DNA from: Symploca sp. SIO2E9
GTDB lineage: Bacteria > Cyanobacteriota > Cyanobacteriia > Cyanobacteriales > Coleofasciculaceae
Length of the DNA stretch: 32,350 bases
Reading direction: 5' to 3'
Assembly (NCBI GenBank): GCA_010692645.1
Contig: JAAHGS010000065.1
Span: 1-32,350, forward strand
Made by a program: the position numbers and the translations under genes. Below the pieces are notes generated by a model. It ran no database searches and had not been told where the DNA came from. It saw only the letters and a program-made list of their open reading frames with translations. Positions 1 to 8,113 of this stretch are shown here, piece after piece (the first letter of the stretch is position 1; every line of letters begins with the position of its first letter).

Positions 1-313
1 TCCCCTACATCCTCAAGCTAATAGAATGATTTTCATTGAGAAAGATAAATGGAAATTCGATCCTGATTCACCTAAACCCTATCGCCGATTATCGGTAAGG
101 GAATCTGCCAGAATTCAAACATTCCCAGATGATTTTATTTTCAAGTATAGTAAGATAGCTGACGGTTATAAAATGGTCGGTAATGCCGTGCCTGTTAAAT
201 TAGCTGAGAGATTAGCTAACAAGATAATCAAAGACTTACAGCAGTATCAAGAATCTGGAGTTTGTGAGAGTGTATATAGAGAACGATATGGCAAGCCATT
301 AGCTCTTATTTGA
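1..313 (+). CDS. DNA (cytosine-5-)-methyltransferase, C-terminal fragment (5' end outside window)
   Basis: The reading frame is open from the left edge (first full codon at 2), so this is the tail of a longer gene and the ATG at 26 is probably internal. The protein shows the last conserved motifs of C5-cytosine methyltransferases: RRLSVRESARIQTFPDDF matches motif IX and its following block, and MVGNAVPVKLAERLA matches motif X, which folds back to help form the AdoMet site. The catalytic PCQ and ENV motifs must lie upstream and cannot be checked, so specificity and activity are unknown. It could belong to a restriction-modification pair or be a solitary methylase. Family assignment is firm; function beyond DNA cytosine methylation is inference. 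Confidence 0.88.
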   Translation, partial: PLHPQANRMIFIEKDKWKFDPDSPKPYRRLSVRESARIQTFPDDFIFKYSKIADGYKMVGNAVPVKLAERLANKIIKDLQQYQESGVCESVYRERYGKPLALI

Positions 314-436
314 TAATTTATGGTTCATAATTCATGGTACCCGCTACCCCCATGCTGTGCAAACATGGTTTATGGTTGATTTTGTGAAACAATAAATATC
401 AAATTCCTTGGTGTGACCATACTTGCAGGTTTGAAG

Positions 437-1804
437 ATGACGACCAAACCAAAAATTATTGTTCTGGATGATGACCCCACAGGTTCCCAGACAGTCCACA
501 GCTGTTTACTGCTGACGCGCTGGGATCTAGAAACACTGCGGCTAGGACTTGCCGATGACTCACCAATCTTTTTCATTTTGACTAATACTAGAGCGCTCAC
601 GCCAGAACAAGCAGCAGCAGTGACAAGAGAAGTCTGCCACAACCTCAAAAGTGCCATTGAAGTTGAAGGAATCGAGGATTTTCTGGTTGTTAGTCGCTCT
701 GATTCTACCCTGCGAGGACATTACCCAGTAGAAACAGACGTAATTGCCCAGGAAGTTGGACCTTTTGATGCCCATTTCTTAGTCCCCGCTTTCTTTGAAG
801 GGGGGAGAGTCACCCGCCAGAGTGTGCATTACTTAATTATTGAAGATATACCCACACCAGTGCATCAAACCGAGTTTGCCCGTGACTCTGTCTTTGGCTA
901 TCACTATAGCTATTTACCAGATTATGTTGAAGAGAAAACTAAAAGTCGTATCAAAGCCGAGCAAGTAGAGCGATTTCTCTTAGAAGATATTCGTCAAGGG
1001 AGTTTAGAACGTCTTCAAAAACTAAGTGGTAACCAGTGTGGCGTTGTCGATGGAGAAACGCAAGCAGATTTGGATAAGTTTGCCGCTGATATCCTCGCCG
1101 CTGCTGCCCAGGGTAAACGCTTTTTATTTCGCTCTGCCGCTAGTATCTTAACTTCCCTTGCCAATCTGGGAATTCAACCAGTTGCTGCCGAAGATATGGC
1201 TCAATACGTGCGTGAGGGGAAGCCAGGAGCAGTAATTGTCGGTTCTCATGTTAAAAAGACGACACAACAGCTAGAACAGCTTTTACCAGAGTCTGGTATT
1301 GTTGGTGTTGAGGTAGAAGTGGCTGATTTACTAGATGAGTCAAAAGCCCAACGGGCAGAACTTTTGGCGAGAATTCTGGAAACTGTCCGAAATATTCACA
1401 CTGCTGGTAAGACTCCGGTGGTTTATACCAGTCGGGAGGAACTCGTATTTGAAGATGTGCAACAGCGGCTGGAGTTTGGGGCTGCTGTTTCGGCTTTATT
1501 AATGGATATTGTGCGGGGATTACCAGCTGATATCGGATTTTTAATTAGTAAGGGAGGAATTACCTCCAACGATGTCTTGAGTACTGGACTCTCCTTAAGG
1601 GCAGCGAGGCTATTAGGTCAAATTATTCCTGGATGTTCAGTGGTGCGTACATCAAATGATCATCCCCAGTTTCCCAACTTACCAGTGGTGTTATTCCCTG
1701 GCAATGTGGGAGATGCCAAGGCCCTAGTTACCACTTACCAAAGGTTGAGTAGGGGAGGAGATGGGGAGAGGGGGAGATGGGGAGAGAGGGAGAGGGGGAG
1801 ATAG
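437..1804 (+). CDS. Four-carbon acid sugar kinase family protein (DUF1537)
   Basis: A 455-residue protein of the two-domain DUF1537 family (SBD_N plus NBD_C), whose studied members phosphorylate four-carbon acid sugars such as D-erythronate or threonate. The N-terminus carries the acidic IIVLDDDPTGSQ motif at residues 7-18, followed by FILTNTRAL and the VVSRSDSTLRGHYP block. The C-terminal nucleotide-binding half has FLISKGGITSNDVL and a glycine-rich VVLFPGNVGD stretch. An in-frame ATG at 413 would add eight residues, but the family begins right at the DDDPTG strand, so I chose 437. The last 17 or so residues are Gly/Arg/Glu low complexity translated from a G-rich tandem repeat and are not part of the fold. 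The cyanobacterial substrate is not known to me. Confidence 0.85.
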   Translation: MTTKPKIIVLDDDPTGSQTVHSCLLLTRWDLETLRLGLADDSPIFFILTNTRALTPEQAAAVTREVCHNLKSAIEVEGIEDFLVVSRSDSTLRGHYPVETDVIAQEVGPFDAHFLVPAFFEGGRVTRQSVHYLIIEDIPTPVHQTEFARDSVFGYHYSYLPDYVEEKTKSRIKAEQVERFLLEDIRQGSLERLQKLSGNQCGVVDGETQADLDKFAADILAAAAQGKRFLFRSAASILTSLANLGIQPVAAEDMAQYVREGKPGAVIVGSHVKKTTQQLEQLLPESGIVGVEVEVADLLDESKAQRAELLARILETVRNIHTAGKTPVVYTSREELVFEDVQQRLEFGAAVSALLMDIVRGLPADIGFLISKGGITSNDVLSTGLSLRAARLLGQIIPGCSVVRTSNDHPQFPNLPVVLFPGNVGDAKALVTTYQRLSRGGDGERGRWGERERGR

Positions 1805-1810
1805 GGAGAT
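1751..1810 (+). repeat. G-rich tandem repeat (GGGGAGAT/GGGGAGA units) overlapping a gene end
   Basis: Irregular GGGGAGAT and GGGGAGAG units run across the stop codon of the preceding gene and supply its last codons. The same unit recurs at 12848-12879, 15751-15838 and 19707-19775, always G-rich on the plus strand. Confidence 0.9.
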
Positions 1811-1877
1811 GATTTTGATCAACTTTAGATGCACAACAGCCAATAAGCCATGAGCCATGAACCATGAACACTCTTAA

Positions 1878-2306
1878 CTAGAGAAAATCATGAAGAATTT
1901 CGTCTGGTTCGTCTTCTTCTGTTTCGTAAACACTAGATATCGCTGCCGCTAAGGTTGTTTGTGGCACTGAATTAGTTGTCTGGGTGGCTGAAGAGGCTGC
2001 TACGGCAGACACTGTTTGAGGTGTGGTTGAAGTATGACTAGCAAGAACCAACCTGAGGGCGTTTACTTGTTTACTAAGGTTGGCGACTTGACTCCTAAGT
2101 GCCTCTAATTGCTCTGTTGTGGCATAGGATGGTGCTGCTTCGGTAGCATCAGGTTTCGTTTCCTCACCTAGCTGGAAGAATTGAGCTAAGATTTCGATTA
2201 CAGCGGAGGCTGGTTCTTCTAACTGCTGTTGCTGTTGGTAGTTTTTTAAAGCTTGGTAGAGTGAATCTGGTACAGAAATGCTAAGGAGTTTCTTCTCGGA
2301 ATCCAT
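1878..2306 (-). CDS. Hypothetical protein with a ribbon-helix-helix-like N-terminus and a coiled coil
   Basis: A 142-residue protein I do not recognise by name. The N-terminal 45 residues (LLSISVPDSLYQALKNYQ then a Gln-rich turn and EPASAVIEILAQFF) have the strand-helix-helix pattern of small RHH-type DNA-binding or antitoxin-like proteins. Residues near 70-92 (TTEQLEALRSQVANLSKQV) form a heptad coiled coil. The rest is Ser/Thr/Ala-rich with an acidic C-terminus (YETEEDEPDEILHDF). The frame extends upstream to 2390, but that extension crosses a possible transposon-end remnant, so I start at the ATG at 2306. There is no clear ribosome binding site. DNA binding is inference only. Confidence 0.65.
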   Translation of the reverse strand: MDSEKKLLSISVPDSLYQALKNYQQQQQLEEPASAVIEILAQFFQLGEETKPDATEAAPSYATTEQLEALRSQVANLSKQVNALRLVLASHTSTTPQTVSAVAASSATQTTNSVPQTTLAAAISSVYETEEDEPDEILHDFL

Positions 2307-2340
2307 AGGAAAATATATTTTCTCGGCTTGAGCCAAAAAA

Positions 2341-2385
2341 TTGGTTTCAAGCCCCGTCCTTACAGGGAGGATGAGGATATCAAGA
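2341..2385 (+). mobile_element. Possible remnant of an IS200/IS605-type right end
   Basis: The segment reads CAAGCCCCGTCCTTACAGGG then AGGATGAGGATATCAAG. It resembles the hairpin tail that closes many IS605-family (tnpB) elements, where a CCCCGTCCTT...AGGG hairpin is followed by GGATGTCAA. The stem here is imperfect and no tnpB coding sequence precedes it, so at best it is a scar. Weak, resemblance-based call. Confidence 0.25.
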
Positions 2386-2398
2386 TTCATCCTAACAT

Positions 2399-2436
2399 GG
2401 TGCGCCCATCACCAGAAAAACATGTAGGGGCGCACC
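2399..2436. repeat. Inverted repeat GGTGCGCCC ... GGGCGCACC
   Basis: A 9-bp perfect stem (2399-2407 with 2428-2436) encloses about 20 nt, between the convergent-side end of hemF and the start of the upstream minus-strand gene. The TGTAGGGGCGCACCGA sequence of its right arm recurs at 9899-9914, so it belongs to a dispersed hairpin family of this genome. It could act in transcript termination or processing downstream of hemF, but no T-run follows on either strand. Confidence 0.6.
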
Positions 2437-2458
2437 GACGGTTTGATTGAGCTTTGAT

Positions 2459-3553
2459 TCAACCGTTGCCAACGGAATAATTTACCCAATCCTGGGGCTT
2501 GAGAAATGTCTCATTTAGCTGTGCTTCTGGTGTGCCTGCTTCTGGTTGATAGCAGTACTCCCAACGTACTAAAGGTGGTAGGGACATTAGGATTGATTCA
2601 GCCCTCCCGTCTGTCTGCAGACCAAAAACAGTACCTCGGTCGTAAACTAGATTAAATTCTACATAGCGCCCTCTGCGGTAGAGTTGGAAATTCCGCTGTT
2701 GTTCTCCATACTCCATCTCTTTTCGACGCTGGGCAATTGGTAGATAAGCTTTGAGAAAAGCATCGCCGCAGCTAGTGACAAAGGCAAATAAATCTTCCCA
2801 ACTGCGAGAGATATCACCAACCTGATTGCTATGGATAGCTGCAGGGCCATTTGGGTGAGGACCAGCGTATAATTTACCGCGATTATCTTGGTAGTCAAAA
2901 AAGATACCCCCGATACCCCGTGCTTCCCGGCGGTGCTTCAAGTAAAAATACTCGTCACACCACCGTTTAAAGGTGGGGTAGTATTCTGGGTGGTGGGCAT
3001 CACAGGCTTGCTTATGGATTTTGTGAAAGTGAACTGCGTCTTCAGCAAATGGGTAGTAAGGGGTTAAATCTGCTCCACCGCCAAACCACCAAATTGGTCC
3101 TGCTTCAAAGTAGCGGTAGTTTAGGTGTACTGTTGGGACGTAAGGATTGCGAGGATGGAGCACCATCGAGGTGCCTGTGGCAAAGAAGCCATGCCCTGCT
3201 GCCTCCGGGCGCTGGGCGAGGATAGCTGGGGGAAGTGAGTCTCCCCAAACCTCGGAAAAGTTGACGCCTCCCTGTTCAAAAACACCGCCTTCTCGGATGA
3301 CACGGGAGCGCCCGCCACCACCCCCTGGGCGCTCCCATTTATCTTCCAGAAATTTAGCTTTACCGTCAAGTTTTTCTAAACCTTGGCAGATTTCATCCTG
3401 CAGCTGTTGCACAAATTGCTTCGCACGCTGACGGGAATCGGTGGGGGGAAGACTCCCGGCAGGGATTGTGGCAGAAGAGTTCAAAGTTTTGTTTTCTGTG
3501 GCAGTATCAGAGTTTTGAGTCTCTCCCTGAAGCTCACTTGTCACATTACTCAT
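2459..3553 (-). CDS. hemF: Oxygen-dependent coproporphyrinogen-III oxidase
   Basis: A 364-residue cytosolic enzyme that converts coproporphyrinogen III to protoporphyrinogen IX by two oxidative decarboxylations using O2. Diagnostic HemF blocks are present: [19 protein letters not shown], the [19 protein letters not shown] region, [15 protein letters not shown], the [15 protein letters not shown] block and the C-terminal [20 protein letters not shown] and [10 protein letters not shown] segments. Family length is about 300-370, so the protein is complete. The frame continues upstream to a GTG at 3586, but the ATG at 3553 is preceded by AAGG and gives a conventional N-terminus. It lies divergent to acsF with a 234-nt shared upstream region. 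Both enzymes need O2, which makes this an aerobic tetrapyrrole pair. HemN, the O2-independent alternative, is not in the window. Confidence 0.97.
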   Translation of the reverse strand: MSNVTSELQGETQNSDTATENKTLNSSATIPAGSLPPTDSRQRAKQFVQQLQDEICQGLEKLDGKAKFLEDKWERPGGGGGRSRVIREGGVFEQGGVNFSEVWGDSLPPAILAQRPEAAGHGFFATGTSMVLHPRNPYVPTVHLNYRYFEAGPIWWFGGGADLTPYYPFAEDAVHFHKIHKQACDAHHPEYYPTFKRWCDEYFYLKHRREARGIGGIFFDYQDNRGKLYAGPHPNGPAAIHSNQVGDISRSWEDLFAFVTSCGDAFLKAYLPIAQRRKEMEYGEQQRNFQLYRRGRYVEFNLVYDRGTVFGLQTDGRAESILMSLPPLVRWEYCYQPEAGTPEAQLNETFLKPQDWVNYSVGNG

Positions 3554-3787
3554 ATTTATGCCTTTATGCCCCTTAAGTTTTGACACTTCAATTACTCTAT
3601 AGCGATTAAATATAAATGTGCCAGCACTTAGTGATTTTTAATAAAGAAGTATTTATTTTAAAAGAAATATGACTATTTATTATCTAACAACTTTTAAGCT
3701 ATGTAACAATTTTGGCTCTAGACTCTAGCTTAAATCGCGTAAATCGTTTTAACTAATAATGACTATTTAGCGATAAAGATAAAAACT

Positions 3788-4864
3788 ATGGTTAATGTTG
3801 CCACAAAACCAGCCGTAGAAGAACTCAAGCCCGGTATCAAGGCTCCTACAGAGGAAACTCTACTCACGCCTCGGTTTTACGTCACAGACTTTGAGGCGAT
3901 GTCGAAGATGGATATTTCAGCCCAGGAAAAAGAGCTCCTGGCGATGCTCGAAGAAATGCGAGCTGATTATAACCGCCATCATTTTGTTCGGGATCAAGAA
4001 TTTAAACAGTCTTGGGAACACATTGATGAAGATACTCGCCGCTGTTTCATTGACTTTCTAGAGCGCTCCTGCACCTCGGAATTTTCAGGTTTTCTCTTGT
4101 TCAAAGAGCTATCTCGCCAACTTAAGGATGATAATCCCATCTTGGCTGAAATCTTTAATCTCATGGCCCGAGACGAAGCACGTCATGCCGGATTTCTCAA
4201 TAAGGCAATGAGTGATTTTAAGATTTCTTTAGATTTGAGCTATCTTACCAAAAACAGAACTTATACTTTCTTTAAGCCAGAGTGGATCATTTATGCCGTT
4301 TATCTGTCAGAGAAAATTGGCTACTGGCGCTACATCACTATCTACCGTCACCTAGAAAAACATCCAGAACATAAGTTTTATCCCCTGTTTCGCTTCTTTG
4401 AGAGCTGGTGTCAGGACGAAAACCGCCATGGGGATATTTTTAATGCTTTGTTGCGATCGCAGCCACCACTGTGGAATAACTGGAAATCTAGACTGTGGTC
4501 TCGTTTCTTCCTGCTATCGGTATTTGCTACCCATTCACTAACTGTACATGAACGGGCAGGTTTTTACCATTCCATTGGATTAGATCCCACAGAATACGAT
4601 ATGGAAATCATCCGCCAGACGAACAAAACCTCGGCGCGGGCGTTTCCTGCCATCTTGGATGTAGAACATCCCGAATTTTTCCCCCGCATCTATCACTGTT
4701 CTGATTGCAATCTAAAATTAACAGAGATTGAGAATAATAATTCGCCCAAGTTTATCAAATTTTTCCAGAAACTGCCTTGGCAATGGTCGATTTTCTGGAA
4801 TTTGTTGCGGCTCTACTTAATTAAGCCTATTGATTCGGAATCAAGTCGAGGGGTAGTTAGGTAA
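3788..4864 (+). CDS. acsF: Magnesium-protoporphyrin IX monomethyl ester (oxidative) cyclase, aerobic AcsF/ChlA type
   Basis: A 358-residue diiron protein that forms the isocyclic ring (ring E) of chlorophyll, turning Mg-protoporphyrin IX monomethyl ester into protochlorophyllide with O2. It aligns by eye along its whole length with cyanobacterial AcsF/ChlA. The N-terminal [14 protein letters not shown] block is followed by two iron-binding ExxH motifs, E130-A-R-H133 in [11 protein letters not shown] and E211-N-R-H214 in [10 protein letters not shown]. No signal peptide is seen; the enzyme is normally thylakoid-associated. Many cyanobacteria carry two forms, one for high and one for low O2. 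The neighbour here is hemF rather than ho2/hemN, which points to the aerobic form by context only. The stop codon lies inside the first unit of a TAATAAG heptamer repeat. Confidence 0.96.
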   Translation: MVNVATKPAVEELKPGIKAPTEETLLTPRFYVTDFEAMSKMDISAQEKELLAMLEEMRADYNRHHFVRDQEFKQSWEHIDEDTRRCFIDFLERSCTSEFSGFLLFKELSRQLKDDNPILAEIFNLMARDEARHAGFLNKAMSDFKISLDLSYLTKNRTYTFFKPEWIIYAVYLSEKIGYWRYITIYRHLEKHPEHKFYPLFRFFESWCQDENRHGDIFNALLRSQPPLWNNWKSRLWSRFFLLSVFATHSLTVHERAGFYHSIGLDPTEYDMEIIRQTNKTSARAFPAILDVEHPEFFPRIYHCSDCNLKLTEIENNNSPKFIKFFQKLPWQWSIFWNLLRLYLIKPIDSESSRGVVR

Positions 4865-4896
4865 TAGGTAATAAGTAATAAGTAATAAGTAAGAGG
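4862..4896 (+). repeat. Heptamer tandem repeat, TAATAAG
   Basis: Five consecutive 7-bp units (TAATAGG, three TAATAAG, TAAGAGG) begin at the acsF stop codon. This fits the short tandemly repeated (STRR) class of cyanobacterial intergenic repeats. Confidence 0.85.
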
Positions 4897-5140
4897 GAAT
4901 AGGATATACCGTGAGAGCAATTGATAAGTGAGTCAGTGGGTATTTAATAGACTTATTGCCAAAGTAGAGTTGACTCCTCTCAATCTCGCCGACGCGGGGA
5001 CGCTGAGAATTAAAGACGCGGGGACACGGTGACACGGGGACGCGGGGACAAATTGGATGGGGATTTGACCCCAACCAATTTTATGCACCGTATAGACGGT
5101 GGGGTATTTAACCCAAATTAATTTCGATAATGAAATCAAC

Positions 5141-5181
5141 AAGTAATAAGCAATAAATGTTCTTGTTGTTACTTATTACTT
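5141..5181. repeat. Inverted repeat AAGTAATAAG / CTTATTACTT
   Basis: A perfect 10-bp stem encloses 21 nt. The right arm and the preceding CTTGTTGT recur nearly unchanged downstream of groES (13343-13401), where the stem is 13 bp. Both copies follow a plus-strand gene. Confidence 0.75.
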
Positions 5182-5183
5182 AA

Positions 5184-5213
5184 CTGTTCCCTGTTCCCTG
5201 TTCCCTGTTCCCT
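5184..5213 (+). repeat. Heptamer tandem repeat, CTGTTCC
   Basis: Four consecutive 7-bp units in the gap between acsF and the glycosyltransferase gene, of the same STRR style as the TAATAAG and TACTCCC arrays. Confidence 0.85.
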
Positions 5214-5262
5214 CTCTTTACCAGAGACTTATTCAGGAAACCCTAATTAATGACAAAACTCC

Positions 5263-5295
5263 AAAAAAAAAACCCCAAACAGCGATCGCTGGGGG
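5263..5295 (-). terminator. Rho-independent terminator built on a GCGATCGC palindrome
   Basis: On the minus strand a hairpin ACCCC-CAGCGATCGCTG-TTTGGGGT is followed directly by ten T residues (the A-run at 5263-5272 on the plus strand). It lies 75 nt beyond the stop of the glycosyltransferase gene and should end that minus-strand transcript. The stem centre is a HIP1 octamer. Confidence 0.85.
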
Positions 5296-5369
5296 TAATT
5301 AACCAGGGTGCATCTACCACTTCTCTCTTCTTATCGAAGCGATGACCATCCGGATAATCAAGAAAATTC

Positions 5370-6344
5370 TCATCCTTTCGGCTTTGGTTCTCCTGCTTTC
5401 TGTCTGATGTTCAGATTCGCCTCAGCGTAGGCAGCATATACACTCTGGACATTGTACCAATTAAGGAAAATTCGGGAGATTTCCAAGGCTAATTGTGACT
5501 TACCGCGATTAATCAGCCATTGTAAACAGGGAGCCATAGTACGTTCATTGAGCCATCCACCCATCGAAAGCACCCCCCAAAGCAGGCGGTGCAACCAGCT
5601 CATCTGAATCATCATCCGCACTTCCCAGGTAGGATGCTTTTGATAAAATAAAACGCCCATGCGCCCTCGTTGAATTTCCCTGTCAATCATGCCAGGAATT
5701 TGCTCTAGGGAGAAAGGTGGATGCCAATGGTAGCCAACTGCTTCGGGACATTTGAGCAGTTTTAAGCCTAGTTGTTTAAGTCTAACCCCAAGTTCTAAGT
5801 CTTCCCAACCATACAGTTGAAATCTAGTATCAAAGAGCCCAGCAATCTCTAACCATTGGCGAGGGATCGCTACATTTCCTGTGGCAAAATAAGCAGCTGA
5901 GAAGTCTGTCAGCTTGTAGGGTTCGCTAGTGGGTTGAGCAAAGTTACAGGTGTTAATTACCCAGCCGTAGGTAAATAAGCGGTCACTTTTCAACTTCTGC
6001 TTTCCCCGTACCAAGGCATTAGCATGAGCCTGGAGAAAATGCCTAGTGACCACTAAATCACTATCAATAAAGATAATTGTGTCACCCTTAGCCTCCTGTA
6101 CTCCCAAATTCCGGGCTGTCGCTGGTCCTTGGTGAACTTGAGAAAGCGATCGCAGCAGAGAAAACTCTTGGCTGTATAGTTCTAGCCACTCTAAAGTACC
6201 ATCCCTTGAACCATCATCAACCACCACAACTTCATAGCCGCTGATAACACTATCAACACTAAGTTGCTGGTTTTCTAAGGCTCTGAGGCATTTTTGAAGA
6301 ATCGGTAGGCGATTGTAAGTGGGAATAACAACACTGAAAAACAA
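5370..6344 (-). CDS. Glycosyltransferase family 2 protein
   Basis: A 324-residue GT-A fold protein that should transfer a sugar from a nucleotide-sugar donor. Seen are FSVVIPTYNR at the N-terminus, the donor-binding VVVVDDGSRDGT (about residues 39-50), the metal-binding IFIDSDLVVT (DxD-like, about 92-101) and the acceptor-side YGWEDLELGVRLKQLG block. It has no clear transmembrane helix. The start is a TTG at 6344: no ATG or GTG fits, an AGAGG ribosome site stands five bases upstream, and the frame upstream is closed by the stop codon of the preceding gene. It lies 36 bp after the DUF218 gene on the same strand, so the two probably form an operon. Glycan product unknown; polysaccharide or cell-surface synthesis is inference. 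Confidence 0.9.
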   Translation of the reverse strand: MFFSVVIPTYNRLPILQKCLRALENQQLSVDSVISGYEVVVVDDGSRDGTLEWLELYSQEFSLLRSLSQVHQGPATARNLGVQEAKGDTIIFIDSDLVVTRHFLQAHANALVRGKQKLKSDRLFTYGWVINTCNFAQPTSEPYKLTDFSAAYFATGNVAIPRQWLEIAGLFDTRFQLYGWEDLELGVRLKQLGLKLLKCPEAVGYHWHPPFSLEQIPGMIDREIQRGRMGVLFYQKHPTWEVRMMIQMSWLHRLLWGVLSMGGWLNERTMAPCLQWLINRGKSQLALEISRIFLNWYNVQSVYAAYAEANLNIRQKAGEPKPKG

Positions 6345-6380
6345 GGAAGCCTCTGGCAGTATTACAGCAATGTTTTTAAG

Positions 6381-7010
6381 CTACTTGATCTTGATACCTA
6401 ATACCTTTCTGGTTGATTTCTGACCAAGGTTTGCACCAGTGTACCCCGTTGTCAACCACAGGATTGCTCTAGCAGCATCTCTAATTGATTTTTCAATTGG
6501 TTCAGGTTCATGTTCTGAAGCAACAGCCATCGGCTTAAGTGCAATGCCCCTGCTACCAAAGACAATTTCGCCAACAATTCGAGCCCGACGCATATGATAG
6601 TCAGAAGTAATCAAATAAACGCTGTCAATTCCCTGAGCTTGCAACTCATCGACCAGAGTGGTAAAGTTAGTTACTGTATCTAAAGCGCGGCGGTCTAGGT
6701 GTAAGCGGCTTCTGTCGATCCCAGCTTTGGAAAAAATCTTTTCAGTGTACCATTCTGAGCTACCTGAAGATACCCAAATATCTAGTTCTGGTTGCTGCTG
6801 TGCTAACTTAGCTGCAAACCATTCTCGATTCTCATCTCCTCCCAATACAAAAATTGCTTCTGGTTGCAAAAAATAGCTTTTAATTTGCTTGTAGCCGTAG
6901 ATCGAGATAACAGCTAGGATCAGCATTAGCCAGAAGCGCAATCTAGTTTTTGATCGCCGAGGTTTAGCAAATAAATATCGCCGCTTGTGGGAAGAAATCC
7001 TAAAAAGCAT
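6381..7010 (-). CDS. YdcF/ElyC-family DUF218 protein, membrane anchored
   Basis: A 209-residue protein with a basic N-terminus, one transmembrane helix at about residues 26-43 (FWLMLILAVISIYGY) and a DUF218 domain behind it. Visible family motifs are AIFVLGGDENREW, the SGSSEW turn, the GIDRSRLHLDRRALDTVTNF block and YLITSDYHMRRA. DUF218 proteins such as SanA and ElyC affect envelope integrity and polysaccharide or peptidoglycan steps, but their chemistry is not settled. It lies upstream of, and in the same frame as, the GT2 gene, suggesting a joint role at the cell envelope. The family is firm; the role is inference. Confidence 0.87.
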   Translation of the reverse strand: MLFRISSHKRRYLFAKPRRSKTRLRFWLMLILAVISIYGYKQIKSYFLQPEAIFVLGGDENREWFAAKLAQQQPELDIWVSSGSSEWYTEKIFSKAGIDRSRLHLDRRALDTVTNFTTLVDELQAQGIDSVYLITSDYHMRRARIVGEIVFGSRGIALKPMAVASEHEPEPIEKSIRDAARAILWLTTGYTGANLGQKSTRKVLGIKIK

Positions 7011-7258
7011 GAACAGAGGTATAGTTGTGGTTATAGGTGTCCTACACTTTTGTAATGGCGTTATTTAACCAGTTAGGTTTCTCTATTTCATCAATCTAAA
7101 GGAGGGAAAAACAACTTTTGTGTATCCTTGATTGTTCATGGTTAATCGGGAAAGTATTTCACAACTGACGAATACCAACCCAATTAACCACGAGCTATGA
7201 ACAACCAACAATTTTATCAAACGGGACTGGCCGGATTCGAACCGGCGACCTAGCGCTT

Positions 7259-8113
7259 CAGATTCGTGTGGGTTTCCCCACTCTCTGGACTATTCCTTCA
7301 CCCTAGTCGCAAGGGACTTTAGGTGGCGGCCTTTGTGCTTAAGGAGGTTTGTACTTTGTAGAGCATACTTTCGTGTATATAAGGACTAATAAAAGTTAGA
7401 AACCTTCTCCCCTCTTTAGTCCCCATGCGCAGACGGTAAGAATCTTTGGCTTTGCTCAGCCCCCACTTAAATCCCCACACTTGCTGAAAATAAGCAACTA
7501 CGATTTCATTCTCTGGTTTGGGGATATTAGTATTGAAGCAGAGATTGAGAGCATGCACTTTGCCGTCTCTTTTCTTAAAGGACTTGGAACCATCATCCAT
7601 AAACCAGATAGCTATTCCCTGGGGGGTTAAGAGGTTCAGGAACTTTCTGGTGATTGTTTTAATTCCTGCCTTATATAGTTTCTTAACCAATATCCTTGTT
7701 AGGGGAACTAACTTAGGTTCTATGCGCAGAAGGTCATAGCCCTTTTTGGTTTGCCAGCGCCCTACACTTACTGGTTTTCTGGTTATTTGTTCGAGAAGTT
7801 CTTTCTTGAATAAGATGTACTCCTCCTGCCTGCCTGAGTGCTGGATCAAGAAGTTTATATTACTTTTTGCCGCTGCACCTAAGAGCATGCCAACCAAAAT
7901 ACCTCGTTGCTCTACTTTTGATGAGACATTGTAGTCCATCTTTTCTTACTCCCTAAACCAGTCTCTGCACCTTCTCTACCAACATTCAACTTTAGTTCAT
8001 AAAGTTTAATAGTAGAGCTTGGCTCAAGATTACCCTATCTATTGTCAGACTTAGGCTTCCTTGAATTTGACCACATTCACACGCAAAGTTTCCCTTGCTG
8101 TGCCCGATTGTTC
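7259..8113 (-). ncRNA. Group I intron in tRNA-Arg(CCT), 855 nt, with an internal endonuclease ORF
   Basis: The boundaries obey group I rules: the 5' exon ends in T (8114) and the intron ends in G (7259). The 5' part of the intron holds GGTAATCTTGAGCCAAG, which matches the P/Q core that pairs in P4-P6, and GTGCAGAGACTGG (minus strand of 7958-7970), the R element that begins P7. Near the 3' end GAAGGAATAGTCC supplies the other P7 strand (GACT with AGTC), and a P9-like hairpin GTGGG-GAAA-CCCAC precedes the splice site. TTTAGG at 7957-7952 can pair with CCTAAA at 7323-7318 as P8, placing the endonuclease gene in the P8 loop with its stop codon inside the P8 strand. P1/P2 were not fully resolved. 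Confidence 0.88.
7319..7939 (-). CDS. Intron-encoded LAGLIDADG-type homing endonuclease, first motif degenerate
   Basis: A 206-residue protein encoded wholly within the group I intron, with GGGAG about 14 bases before its ATG. It resembles single-chain LAGLIDADG_2 enzymes. Motif 1 is GILVGMLLGAA at residues 13-23 and motif 2 is GIAIWFMDDGS at 108-118. IRR-like basic segments (RIEPKLVPL, RLRMGTKEGRRF) lie between and after. In active relatives motif 1 ends in Gly-Asp/Glu, the metal-binding acid; here the residue is Ala22, whereas motif 2 keeps Asp115/Asp116. The known role of the family is cutting the intronless tRNA allele to spread the intron. With one acid missing, cleavage may be lost or a nickase or RNA-binding (maturase-like) role kept; this is inference. 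Confidence 0.9.
   Translation of the reverse strand: MDYNVSSKVEQRGILVGMLLGAAAKSNINFLIQHSGRQEEYILFKKELLEQITRKPVSVGRWQTKKGYDLLRIEPKLVPLTRILVKKLYKAGIKTITRKFLNLLTPQGIAIWFMDDGSKSFKKRDGKVHALNLCFNTNIPKPENEIVVAYFQQVWGFKWGLSKAKDSYRLRMGTKEGRRFLTFISPYIHESMLYKVQTSLSTKAAT

Larger units (their letters stand above)
4897..5262. other. Repeat-rich intergenic region with no gene
   Basis: No credible coding region is seen. Contents are: GACGCGGGGAC/GACACGGGGAC direct repeats at about 4990-5050; an imperfect hairpin at 5050-5081 (AAATTGG-A-TGGGG pairing with CCCCA-A-CCAATTT); a perfect 10-bp inverted repeat AAGTAATAAG/CTTATTACTT at 5141-5150 and 5172-5181, closely similar to one after groES; and a CTGTTCC heptamer repeat at 5184-5213. 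The hairpins could end acsF transcripts, but none has a convincing T-tract on the plus strand. Confidence 0.6.

Noticed and set aside
2341-2385. GTTTCAAGCCCC-like sequence resembling a CRISPR repeat
   Set aside because: Single copy with no spacer array; a transposon-end remnant is a better though weak explanation.
3147-3431. Plus-strand open frame of 94 residues within hemF
   Set aside because: Shadow of the hemF coding strand with biased composition; hemF is unambiguous.
4985-5050. GACGCGG and GAGAATTAAA sequences shared with the MITE-like element
   Set aside because: The match is about 10 bp, with no terminal inverted repeats or flanking duplication.
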